Source: Apoderus coryli
Taxonomy: Eukaryota > Arthropoda > Insecta > Coleoptera > Attelabidae
NCBI GenBank assembly: GCA_911728435.2
Contig: OU452201.1
Span: 15,438,001 to 15,502,000, forward strand
Reading direction: 5' to 3'
Length of the DNA stretch: 64,000 bases
Numbering within the stretch: position 1 is the stretch's first letter; every line of letters begins with the position of its first letter. The translations under genes and the position numbers were made by a program. This document shows, in pieces, positions 12,048-22,883 of this stretch. The notes under the pieces were generated by a model. It saw only the letters and a program-made list of their open reading frames with translations. It was not told where the DNA came from and did not search any database.

Positions 12048-15000
12048 ATGTCTAAAGTCATTTTCCAACAAATCATGTCGCCAATGACATGGATGACAAA
12101 TAATCTTAAAGTAACCTCGACACTGGTCAATTGTCAGAAACGTGATTATGCTGTATCCAGAGGTAATACTTCAACTAGAATGCATTTGAATCGAAGATGC
12201 ATGAAGCAAACCAGAGTATTAAGTGGTACCGTTAGAGATAGTGGAATTATCAAGTCACCGTTGGGCAATTGTCAACCACCAAGTGAGACACTTGTAGACT
12301 ATATATTTAAGGACAATGATGACTGGATAGAGGATCCGGCAGCGGTAAGTCACAAACTGTGATAGGATATTTCTCTATTAAAAACTTTTGGATCTATGGG
12401 CTACTCGCATAAGCCCAACGAAATATTGATAAGTAAAGTTCTGTAGTTTCTCTTAATTTTTAGCTTTTTTCATTTGGAAAATTTGTTAAGGAACTTATTA
12501 TTCAATATTTTCCAATTTAGAATGTGTACCAATAGAACTGACACTACGAAAAAAGTTTCTTATGTATAGTGAGCACACCAAATTTGAGTTATATAAATTT
12601 GGAATACTATGACAAAACTAAAAAAATTAGAAATTTATTAAGATATGTTTTGCTCAATCGTCATGAAATCATATAAGTAATCTCTAGTTTCCGGATTTCC
12701 CATCGTTTAAGAAACACCGTGTATATATATGGATTTGTCTTTGGAAAACTTCGGTTAATTTTTTGTTCTCCTGCTCACCTACAATGGAAAAAACATAAAA
12801 CAAATATTTGCATTTATTATTTCAGCATTACCATAAATTAATTTATTGATTCCATTGTTTCTCTCACGTTTTCAAATTGGATTTATATTAATGGAACGTT
12901 CTATATTTTCAGACTTGCGCAGCCACTGGAAGAGGGTATTCCTTCGGAATGTTACGTATGTTAATTAATAGGTTTGCACAAGCTCTGTTAGGTCATTGTG
13001 GAATGGTACCAGGAGAAGTTGTTGGCCTTCTACTACCTAATATTCCAGAATTTGCTATAGTTTCTCATGGCGCCATTGAGGCGGGACTAACAGTGACTTT
13101 TGTTAACCCACTATACACACCGGGTAATATTTAGAGCCTCTATTGAACATTTGTTATAATTTTATTTCACTTTTTTCCTTGTTTTTTTTATTGTCAATTC
13201 TTTTGTTACTCTTACTTTGTCAGGGAATCTAGTTGTCACCTTTAAAGGTGGGTCAGCTGGACAATGGTAATCCTGAACATCCTGTATATATTTTATGGAC
13301 ACTAAATTGAAGATTTCATAAAATAAATATTATCTATCGGCACCTAATCTTAACATTTTCAGTTTTCACAAATTAAAATATTAATTTCAAAAATTTGTGC
13401 ATTTCAGATGAAATAAAGAGACAGTTTCAAAACGCAGGAGTTAAAATAATAATCACAGTACCGATATTGTTAGAAGTTGCCACCACGATTGCTCCGAGTC
13501 TATCAGAATATAGGTATTTAAGTATACAACGTATATTCTGATTTAAGTAGTTTAAGCTATATCTGCAATATTTTTCACACTTCTGAAAAAATATAACAAT
13601 ATTACAAGAGCATTACTTTTTAGGACAACTATTTGCATTGGCGGTAACGATGATCTATCCAAAAATGTACAAGGTTTAGAAAGTTTGTTAACTGCAGGAC
13701 ACGAAGCTGATTTACCTAATGTCCATCCAAATGAAATCGCAATTTTACCATATTCCAGTGGTACTACAGGACTACCCAAAGGAGTTATGTTGTCTCACAA
13801 AAATTTGGTTTCCAATTTGGCACAAGGGGAACATCCAGCTATTACGAACAGATTTTCAAGAAGTGAGTGAAAAACACATAACGAACATAAAGCATAGAAT
13901 TAGGACTACAATAAGTAGTTATTTATGAACTATATAAAACGATAAAATAATGCTTTACCTGCGACTGGAAACGTTGATCCACGAGCAGGTAAAGCTTTTT
14001 ACTGTCGTGTGTAATACTCTATTTTATTCTTGAGCGGAAATATTTAATAAAAATTAATACAATGCAATGCAAACACTGCATGTCATGCAAGTATTTGCTT
14101 GGCACCGATGACGTCACTGGTCACTGCGCGAACCCGATTTATTTTACACCGGACATAGGACCTAGAGAATTATTATACCATGACCTCAACTGCACCCATG
14201 TTATTAATTTGTGCTAAATATTTCTGCTCCAGATTAAAGTAGAATATTACACACGACGTCGACGGTAAAAAGCTTTACCGTTTTATACAATAAACGATTA
14301 ATTTACTAATGAATTGCTTGTTACATAATGTAACAAGACTTTAAGTTTGTTGGAAATTTGTTCAAGACCACCATGCTTTCATCAGACATGTGATACATGT
14401 ATTTCAACTCTCGTACGAGTATAAGCTATTTGTAAATGTTGAAAATTTGGGTCACACTGCCTGCCGATCACCACTGATGAGTTGTGGATCAACGAAACGG
14501 CCCGTCTGGTGAAAGCATGGTAGTGTGACACAAATGTCCAACATAACATAAAGTCTTGTTACATTATGTATTAATTATTATTATTATTAATAATCTTAAT
14601 ATACTTACTAACTCAGTTCAGTAATTTGTATTTATCTATCACATACTTAATGTCTGCGTTTTACAGTGGGCGAAAGACACAAAGTTCTTACGGTCCTACC
14701 GTTCTTCCACATCTACGGGTTCAACATAATTTTAAACATCGGTTTGCGGAATGGAACTCACCTTTTAACAATTCCAAGGTTTACGCCTGAAGATTACATT
14801 AAAGCCTTAGAAACGTATCAACCTACATTCCTCTTTGTTGTTCCTTCCCTCCTACTGTTTTTAGCAACGCATCCAGCAATAACGAAAGATCATCTGAAAT
14901 CTGTGGAAGAAATTCAATCTGGCGCTGCGCCTTTGACCGAAGGACTCTTACAGAAATTTAGAGATAAATTTGATAATCCTGATCTTAGAATTAGACAAGG

Positions 15001-18000
15001 TATGATTTATTAGTACTATTTCTGATTGTTTTCGACGTGCACAATGACAAATTATTTAAGGCTATGGAATGACGGAAAGTTCACCAGCAACATTATGTAT
15101 GCCTTTACTAACACCACCTTCAAAAATTGGTACAATTGGTGTTCCATACCCTGGAACCGAAGCTAAAATTGTAAGTCTGTCAACGGGAGACCATCTGGGC
15201 ACACATAAATCTGGTGAATTGCTTGTGCGAGGGCCTCAGGTATTTTTTCAATGTGTATATTTATAAAACTGTATATTTCGATTTTATTAAATTTTGATTA
15301 GGTAATGCGTGGATACTTAAACAATGAAAAAGCTACTGCTGAAACAATTGATGAAGACGGTTGGTTACATACAGGTGATGTTGCATACTATGATGAGGAT
15401 GCATATTTCTACATAGTTGACAGATGTAAAGAATTAATCAAAGTTAAGGGCAATCAAGTAAGTATTTTGCAAATATTATTGCAACAGGTGCGTAGCTATA
15501 TTAGGTATATATACAGATCCTCTGAGTTATTTATTGTCCCCCAAATTGATTTGTTCAAAAACTACAAGGTTATCAAGTAGTATGATTTCTGAAAATTCTC
15601 CTATAAACACTGACTTGAAATGGATTTAAAAATTGAGATCATCTCTTTTGTTTGTATATATTTCTTTCTTTTTTATTTTAAGGTTTAGTGTAAAGAAAGA
15701 TAAGTCATATCTAGTATGGCTTAAGCTGCACTTCTACCTTTTCTGGGTGTATACTTTTACAATTATTATATTTGTGCATTCGGAATAAAGTTTATTATTA
15801 TCTAGTTATGCACATTATTTTTTAAAACCAAATCCATTTTTTTCAATTGGTACACCACGTATGTTATTCCACGTTGTTCTACTTATAAATACGAGAACAA
15901 AAAAAGTAAGAGCATGGAAACATTAATTTATGAATGACCTTTAGATTACCCTGTATAATATTTTAGATTTTAATCGTTTTAGTTATGAGCACATATCTAG
16001 TTAGTGATACATGCTTGAAGTGCGTAGTTGTTTCTAGAAGAATTTGAAAACTTTGTATTTTTTGACAAAACAATTTGGGATAGTTAATAATAACTTATAG
16101 GAGGCTACGAAACTATGAAAAGATTTTTTTATTTGTGACCGTGACCAAGAGCGTACCGGTAATTACAGCTAGGAATAGACAAGCAAATTGGGATTGAATA
16201 ACCCAAGTATACAATTAATTCAAGGATACACTGATATTCATGTAACTATTTCCAGTGTACAGTAAAAAATTTGGATGATTTTGCTGTCATAAAAATTGTT
16301 CACTTTTAATAATTCTTCCTATCAAAAATCATTTGAGATCTATATATTTCCAAAATTTAAATTAAGTAAATAAAAAACCTTTAATCATTATTAATTACTT
16401 TACTTTCAAATACGGCTTATACAGAAATCTACCTACGTTGTTACTATTTAGATAAAAATTGGGCTTCATTTTTATAATAAATAATTAAATTGACTATTTC
16501 AAATTAAATATTATTATCAATTATTATCTATGGAACACAAGTGTAGGATGTATCAATAAATGTTGTATTACAAATTGTTTATATTGAATGACACCTCCAC
16601 TTCAAAACTTAATAATAATAACGCAACTATCTCACAATTTTATGGAAAATTAGTATATCTTAATATTATATACTTATTAAAAAAAGATAAGTAAAAAAAA
16701 AAAATAAAATAGATACCTTCTTCAAAGTAATAGTTCAGAAATATAAAACATGCAAGCCTTTGATATATGCTATTGTTTTAAGAGTTGTAATTATTTAGAA
16801 GCCCTTTTCAAAAATATCAATCATATAATTTCGATGCGAGGGCTTTTAATTTTTGAAAGGTGAATAAAGCTACTTCTGCTCGTAAATACATTATGGAAAT
16901 TATTTATTATAACTTTTCTACGAATAAAGTGAAGTAAAGTTCATTCACATCGAATTATGACAAAAACAAAAAACTAGTACTTGCTTAAACAGCATCAGTT
17001 GACAAATGTCAATGCCAGCTTATTCAATAATTCATCCTTACAATTTCAAATATTAAAAATTTAGTGACCTCTGATGATGGGAGCAGGTTGATTTCCAAAA
17101 CGTTAGAAATTAATCAAAACAAACATGTTTGTATTTATATCAAATTTTATCTAACTTTTGAGAAATGTAGACAGTTCTTTTATTTAATTACTATTTGAAA
17201 TAATGAGCCGTAATAACTAGGTTTGTCCCTTGGTAAGCAGCATGAATTGTTTGACAGCAAGAATCCCTTTCCACGATTGTTGTAACCATCATTGTGTTAC
17301 TCTAAAAAAGATGCAAGAACTCAGTTGACACCTAAATAATTAAGCCGATAAAGGGAAAGCAATATTTGAAAATGGGCCAGTTTTTAAACCTCGTGTTGTG
17401 TAATATTTATGTACGATTACGCAAACTATATCGGGAAAATGTCAAAAATGGTTCAAATATTTAATAAGCTAGGCCTCCCTAATTAAAACCTTTTCAGAAT
17501 GACCTGTGGTTTTTAAAACATCAAATCGGGAAGGCGCCTCTAAGATTCTTTCAAAATATTTGTATAAAAATGAAAATATATAAAAATTCAAAAAATAGCT
17601 ACTTCTAACTGCATGTTTAATATTCCTTAGCTAATTATATTTAAAAAAATCTTACTTAAAAGACGAATTATAATGTAGTAGATGGCGACGTATCGGTTGG
17701 ACTTGAAGACACAGTCTCATCCATTTGCTCATCTTGTTCAGCCTTATTTACATCATCAACGTCCATTGGAGTCTCTTCAGCTACACATTCTCCAGTTTCT
17801 TCTTCTACGTCACTTTTTTTCGAATTATTGTCAGGGATACTTTCAGTAACAGTCTTATCTTCATGTACCTCATTGATATTTGTTAAATTTTTTTGTGTAT
17901 CAGGGTTTTGCTGTGAATTGTCGATTTCATTACTCGCAGATTGCACAGCTGTAGCTTCCTCTGAACAAGATTCTTTCGGTATATTTTGTTCTATCGTGTC

Positions 18001-20166
18001 TACTTGTGGGTTTGGTTCTACACAGCTTACTTCACTACTTTGTATTTCCGCCGACAAATTTTCGTTTGCTAATTCTTCTGGTTTCTCATCTACTTCGCTC
18101 ATATTTTGATTTATTGTATCCATCGCTTCTTCTTGCTGTATATTTTCAGTATTACTATTCTCAGATTCATTTTCAACATCGGTTGAATCAACTTTATTTT
18201 CTTCATCTTGTATGATTTTTTCGGATGTTTTTATTTCACTTGCTGTTTTGTCAGTCTCTAATTCATTAGTTTCACCATCTGTGGTCGAGTCTATTTCAAC
18301 ATTTTCCGGTGAAATTGATCGATTTTCTGGCGATTCACTTTCAACATTGCAAACTTCAGTTTCGACGCTTGTCGTTGATTGTTCTTCTTTTACGGTGTCT
18401 GTTTCTTTATTTTCTTCTATTTTTTTGGGTTGATGATCAATGGTAGGTTTTACTGATTCGGAATCCTCTTGATCAGGTTTCTTTTCAGTCTCTTGTTGAG
18501 TATTCGATTCGTTGGTCTGTAATGATTTTAAAAACCTGTCATGAAACCACAATAACTACATACAAATTATGTTTTTCACACAAAATATTTCTTTATTTAA
18601 ACATAATAAGGATTCAATTGAATTTCAGAGGACATTAAAAAATTGTATCAATTGAAAATATTTTTTTTTTATATAAAGTACATACCTAGCTACTTAAACC
18701 AGATTTCAAAATTATGTAGTAGATTTTGTTTCAGAAATTAAATGATTATAGTTATGTTGAAACTGTTGAGATAGAAATTAAAAATGTTTGTGCAACGTGC
18801 AATAAAGAAACAACTTACATTTTGGTCAGTGCAGTCTTTCAAAACATTTTCCAAAGATGAAATACAATCACCAATTTGAAGAGCAGGTAGTTCGAGCTGA
18901 AATTCGTCGGCTGCTGGTGGTTCTATGGAAACAAATCGTTCTTTTTCAGCCACCGTTGGTGTAGTACTATTGCGGTTAACATTATAATCTGTATTCATAT
19001 TAGCATTCATCATTTGTGCTATTTTTGAAATACTGAAAGCTCTAAACGTTATATTTGTTGAGACTTCCTCCTCATTATGCACTGGAACTTCTTGAGCTGT
19101 AGCGGTATTAGCAGTATCATTTTTATTTTCTAATTGTTCAGTATTTTGAGCGACGTTCTGTGGCCATGATGGAAACTCATCCATTTCTTCAACGTTTACT
19201 TCATTACCAGGCTCAGGCACATGTTCGGACTCAATGCCATTCATTATACTTTCACCATTTTCTGTACTGCGTCTATTTCCAGGTTCCGTTGTACTCACCA
19301 CAAGTATATTTTTCTCTAAAGCACGCATAAACTTATCTATCCGATTATACTCTTTTCTGGGGGCAGTTAACAGTTCACAAATTCTTTGTACTGTAAAAGG
19401 GGCCGATGAGAAACCATCCAATTTCTCTAGTATGAAGTTTTTCATAAGGTCGTAGTTAAACACATCTACATTTGGGCACGGTGGTATTTCTATACTGGGA
19501 CAAGCTTCGTAGAATTCTGTTATTACATTAATGAATTTCTCACGAACCAAACTTTTTATTGATGACCACTGATAAACGGGGTCTCCTGTCTTTGCTACAA
19601 ACCACAGGTATTCATCCAGTTCTTTAGGTATATCTTTGGGTTTCATTTTTGAGAATTCCTCAAGACTATGTAAAATTTCTTCCGGATTTTCCATGTTTTA
19701 TACGTTTTTAAATAAAAAACATTCACAAACACAACTAATTTTACCAAAACTGCTGTCAAAGTCAAACGATATCTGCGTATGTCATGTCAACGTCAACAAT
19801 CAACAATCATTATGAAGTGAGCATCGCTCGTTTTATTCATTGCTGCCAACAGCCTAATTCTAACAGGTCCGGACTTAAGTGTTTTTTTTATAGGTATCAC
19901 CAACAGAACTTGAAAATCTAATTCTTGAAATTGAAGGTATCGCTGACGCTGCTGTTGTAGGAATACCTGATAATTTCGCTGGAGAAGTCCCTAGAGCGTA
20001 TGTGGTACGATCTCCGGGCAAAAATTTAAATGAAGAAGATATTCAGACATTTGTTAATTCAAGAGTAATCAACTACAAAAAACTTGTTGGTGGAGTTAAA
20101 TTTATAAATACTATTCCTAGAAACCCGAGTGGAAAAATATTAAGAAACGAACTGAAATTGCAATAA
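12048..20166 (+). CDS. 4CL/luciferase-type acyl-CoA synthetase, 8 exons, probably mitochondrial
   Basis: The gene encodes an adenylate-forming enzyme that activates a carboxylic acid with ATP and transfers it to CoA. Coding exons are 12048-12344, 12913-13123, 13408-13513, 13624-13862, 14667-14999, 15061-15239, 15302-15457 and 19894-20166. Every junction has GT-AG ends and phases match, giving 1,794 nt and 597 residues. Visible family motifs are the ATP-binding [11 protein letters not shown] (248-258), GYGMTES (396-402), TGD (479-481), the hinge [11 protein letters not shown] (495-505) and the C-terminal PRNPSGK with catalytic Lys588. The start ATG has A at -3. The first 62 residues are rich in Lys/Arg with only one acidic residue (D33), and RDY-A at 32-35 resembles a mitochondrial cleavage site. 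The C-terminus is KLQ, not a peroxisomal SKL-type signal. The length suits 4CL-like proteins (about 540) plus an N-terminal extension. The acyl substrate cannot be read from sequence. The last intron contains PPP4R2 on the other strand. Confidence 0.93.
13935..14285. mobile_element. MITE in intron 4 of the acyl-CoA synthetase gene, TA target site
   Basis: The ends are inverted copies of TAAAACG followed by GTAAAGCTTTTTAC, a TGTGTAATA segment and CTGAGC/GAAATATTTA-like sequence. They are flanked by TA at 13933-13934 and 14286-14287. The left arm holds about 50 extra bases. A partial copy of the left arm is at about 58,279-58,400. No coding capacity. Confidence 0.65.
14322..14570. mobile_element. 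249-bp MITE with about 66-bp terminal inverted repeats
   Basis: Both ends read TACATAATGTAACAAGACTT inward, and the arms continue through a CCATGCTTTCA(T/C)CAGAC segment. The centre holds the TGATGAG...CGAAACG motif discussed in the findings. It sits directly after the previous MITE, so the 804-bp intron 4 is mostly mobile DNA. A partial inverted copy lies at 30,533-30,650. Confidence 0.65.
17616..17621 (-). terminator. Possible polyadenylation signal ATTAAA of PPP4R2
   Basis: The common variant ATTAAA on the minus strand lies about 46 bases after the PPP4R2 stop. A canonical AATAAA occurs further on, near 17179-17184. Which one is used cannot be seen. Confidence 0.3.
17668..19694 (-). CDS. 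PPP4R2: Serine/threonine-protein phosphatase 4 regulatory subunit 2, two exons
   Basis: PPP4R2 binds the PP4 catalytic subunit and, with PPP4R3, targets it in DNA-damage repair and centrosome functions (family knowledge). Exon 1 is 19694-18819 (292 codons) and exon 2 is 18516-17668 (282 codons plus TAA), joined in phase 0 across a 302-bp GT-AG intron, giving 574 residues. The conserved N-terminal domain runs over about residues 1-140, including [14 protein letters not shown] (32-45), [19 protein letters not shown] (98-116) and [15 protein letters not shown] (120-134). The rest is a long acidic, Ser/Thr/Glu-rich disordered tail with a PMDVDD stretch near the end, as expected for the family. 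The ATG has A at -3 and G at +4. The gene lies entirely inside the last intron of the acyl-CoA synthetase gene, on the opposite strand. Its start is 200 bp from that gene's final exon, so its promoter must be in that gap or overlap the exon. Confidence 0.93.
19695..19893 (-). promoter_or_regulatory. Presumed PPP4R2 promoter and 5' UTR inside the host-gene intron
   Basis: This 199-bp gap between the PPP4R2 start codon and the host gene's last exon must hold the 5' UTR of PPP4R2, and probably its core promoter. No clear TATA box is visible, which fits a housekeeping gene. The assignment rests on position only. Confidence 0.4.
19894..20166 (+). CDS. Terminal exon of the acyl-CoA synthetase gene (AMP-binding C-terminal domain)
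   Basis: This exon encodes the mobile C-terminal lid (residues 508-597) that rotates between the adenylation and thioesterification half-reactions. It reads [10 protein letters not shown] directly after the exon-7 end KVKGNQ, in phase 0, which is the normal hinge of this family. It therefore belongs to the same gene despite lying 4.4 kb downstream with another gene between. The acceptor follows a T-rich tract (19880-19893). The motif PRNPSGK with the catalytic lysine sits near the end, and the stop is TAA. Confidence 0.92.
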   Translation, partial: VSPTELENLILEIEGIADAAVVGIPDNFAGEVPRAYVVRSPGKNLNEEDIQTFVNSRVINYKKLVGGVKFINTIPRNPSGKILRNELKLQ

Positions 20167-20193
20167 CATGCATACCTACGATATATTTAGCAC

Positions 20194-20199
20194 AATAAA
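20194..20199 (+). terminator. Polyadenylation signal AATAAA of the acyl-CoA synthetase gene
   Basis: A canonical AATAAA lies 28 bases after the TAA stop. Another occurs near 20312. The first would give a very short 3' untranslated region. Confidence 0.6.
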
Positions 20200-21075
20200 A
20201 AATAGCTATTTATTATATAATTTTATAGGATGTAAGATATATATTATTTATTTATATAAGATGGTTTAAGTGAACTGATATATAAAAATATTTACCTACT
20301 TATTGGATTTTGCAATAAATTTTTTATTACATGATACGTGACTTAAATGTAACAATTGTACCTAAAAGTAGCAGATAATAAAATAAAATAATTATTGTTG
20401 GTAATTATTTAACCATATATTTATTTACATACTAGTTCAATCCTGTTCACCTATATTTTTTTTAATGTTGATATTAGTGGCGCCCCCTTTATGCCAAATA
20501 CACGGCATAACACTCTATATGAGGTATATTCTTGAAAACTGGCGAGTCGAACAACGCAGAGAACGGAGGCAAAGCTGTGTTAATTTAGTAGGTTGTGCCT
20601 CGCTTCGCTCGATCGTATAAACACAGTATCGTTAATTCTGAGTGACTAAGTGACTGTAAAGAGTAACTTACATCAGTTTAACTGAGTGGTGGGAAAAAAG
20701 GCAAACAGTAAATAATTTAAGTCCTTTTACAATGAAAATGGAGGTGATTATATCACATCAGTTTAAAACTAGAAAAGAGAGCATACGTTAATTTCCTTTT
20801 ATACCGAGCCAATGAGAATCATCGTGCGCGCGTCTGCATGTTGTAAGCCGGGTTTATACAGCACAATCATAAATATATGCATAATAATCACAAAAGTTGA
20901 ATGCATTGATTATAGGCACCGTTACAAGAGTCAGTTATAACGCTAATATACCTAGTTGTAAGTGTAAATTAGCAAATTATAATGTGCAATATCACACAAA
21001 ACGCAAATTTTGAATTAAGAAATTCAGCTGTAGTCCCTCTAAAACTCAAAAGTAGATACATACGCTTACTCATAT

Positions 21076-21101
21076 CAAAGATTAATGTACATTAATCTTT
21101 G
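21076..21101. mobile_element. 26-bp palindromic micro-insertion with 7-bp target duplication
   Basis: The sequence is a perfect palindrome with CAAAGATTAATG in one arm. It is flanked directly by CTCATAT on both sides (21069-21075 and 21102-21108). It consists of two family termini joined head to head and lies within the 20781-22512 element. Confidence 0.65.
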
Positions 21102-21429
21102 CTCATATCGTTTAAACTAATTTATAAGTATGCTTATGTTGTATAAACCGGGAGCTATGTTTAGCATTAAGTCAACGAAAATTGGGATATTGAAATCAAA
21201 GAACGAATAGCAAAAATAAAAGACTGGAAATAATACAAAAATTTGAAATCCAAAAAACCATATTTATTAACAAAGTAAAACACGATAAAGGTAACTCTAA
21301 CCGATCCTAATAAATTTAGGTAATGAAAAATAACCAATGAAGACTTGCAAATGATATAAATGATTTTTGAATTACATACCATTTTGTAAGACTCGGACCA
21401 CAATTCTAGAAGGGCATGTTCCGTTAATA

Positions 21430-22009
21430 GGGAGTTAAGGCAAAGCCAGTGACGTATACGTAAACGTATCTTTTGACATCTACGCATGCGCTCTTTAAAT
21501 TTATGATACGTTTAACGATACGAAGGCCGTAAACATATGTACCTCTACGCGTATCGTATACTTAAACGTATTGAACCGATTGTTGTCGGAATTACATGAA
21601 CTTGTACGAATATCTAGAATAGAACATTAAAAACTCAATCTAAATTGAAAATTAAGCTAAGCTATTTTGCAATAAAAACTTTATTATTATTATTAGTAGT
21701 AGTAGTTTATTTTGTAACAATTATAAACATTTTTCTGTTATTGTTTATACATATACATTATAAAATCTATATGTATTTGGTTAATAATTAAAAATACAAT
21801 AATATTAACAACATAGTAAATGGAAGTAGAAAAATCTAAAATAGTCTTTTTCTCAAGTAAAGTGTTATCTCTACCTTCCGCATATACGATACGTATTGGA
21901 TGGCACCTTAACTCTATTTTGAATGACTGCTTATCTAGTGTAAACATAACCAAAATCTCACGTTTACGTATGGAGATACGTATACGTCCTTGGTTTTGCC
22001 TTAACTCCC
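21430..22009. mobile_element. 580-bp inverted-repeat element with TA target site, nested
   Basis: The ends begin GGGAGTTAAGGCAAA in inverse orientation and match for about 36 bp through GACGTATACGTA. TA lies on both sides (21428-21429 and 22010-22011). Both subterminal regions are dense in ACGTAT/ATACG motifs, possible transposase-binding sites. It has no coding domain that I recognise and is inserted in the 1.73-kb element. Confidence 0.65.
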
Positions 22010-22839
22010 TAATGTGTATACTACCACCCGCTTTCATACTGCGACTTTTACACAAGCTGGTATAGCCTAACATAAAACAATGGCATTGTGTTATCAATTA
22101 TTTAGCACGTAGGCATAAAAACCTTTAGAATTAGTTCTGTTACAATTGTAGACTATAATCTCATCACCATTAGCAAATTTCCTTCTCGTATTATTAATGC
22201 TTAATATACATATACCTACCTACCTTTTAGTTTTCGATTCCATAATGCAATAATATTCGCAACTGTAACTTATAAATTATTATTTTATATATAGCAATAA
22301 AAATTGCTGTTATAAACGAGTTTGTTTTTGCTTTTTATCTAGTAACAGATTCAGTTGTTTATATTATTCAGAGCACTAGTTTATGGCGCCAAAATATTCA
22401 AACAGTAAACAAAGCGAAATGCACGCCACCGATCCGCGACGGCCATCCACGGAAACACGACCCAAGGGCGAACGTTCCCATTGGCTCGGTATAAAAGGAA
22501 ATTAACGTATGCTAGAAAAGAGAAGCTCAACATTCCAGCAGTCCTGAAACGAACAACTCCTAGGTGTTATTGATAAATCACGACGACAAAGTTTTTGTAA
22601 AGCGCATAGGCCTGTTGTAAACTTTCATACTCAGTCTTTTTATATTAGGAATTTTTAAAACCCGTTGTCTACTCTGAGCACGCGCACAACATAAAACGTT
22701 AATAACAACTGAATAACAACGAAAATTAGGTATGAAGGAGCTTTGAATTAAAAGTGATTTTTAAAACAAAGGGAAGGTGCAACACCGTCTCGGTGTTGGA
22801 CCAATGACTCAATGACATACTAGAACTAGAAATGGACCG

Positions 22840-22842
<3 letters not shown>

Positions 22843-22877
<35 letters not shown>
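22843..22877. repeat. (AT)n microsatellite
   Basis: A run of about 17 uninterrupted AT/TA dinucleotides. Confidence 0.9.

Positions 22878-22883
<6 letters not shown>

Larger units (their letters stand above)
15458..19893 (+). other. Intron 7 of the acyl-CoA synthetase gene
   Basis: This 4.4-kb intron contains PPP4R2 in its last half. The first part (15,458-17,600) is AT-rich with no gene. A TGATGATGG...AAAACGTT motif near 17,071-17,104 suggests one small decayed element. Confidence 0.8.
20781..22512. mobile_element. 1.73-kb inverted-repeat element with 11-bp target duplication (Mutator-like?)
   Basis: The terminal 34 bases, starting GCATACGTTAATTTCC, are repeated perfectly in inverse at 22479-22512. 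The 11-mer TAGAAAAGAGA directly abuts both ends (20770-20780 and 22513-22523). Duplications of 8-11 bp with long terminal repeats fit Mutator-like elements. Each terminal repeat contains GGTATAAAAGG preceded by ATTGGC, facing outward. No transposase was recognised. Two other elements are inserted inside it. Confidence 0.7.

Noticed and set aside
15458..15580. Reading frame continuing past exon 7 of the acyl-CoA synthetase gene
   Set aside because: It starts with a GTAAGT donor and loses family similarity at once. The true continuation is the exon at 19,894.
17828..18433. Long + strand frames rich in Ser, Val and Phe
   Set aside because: They are antisense shadows of the acidic PPP4R2 tail.
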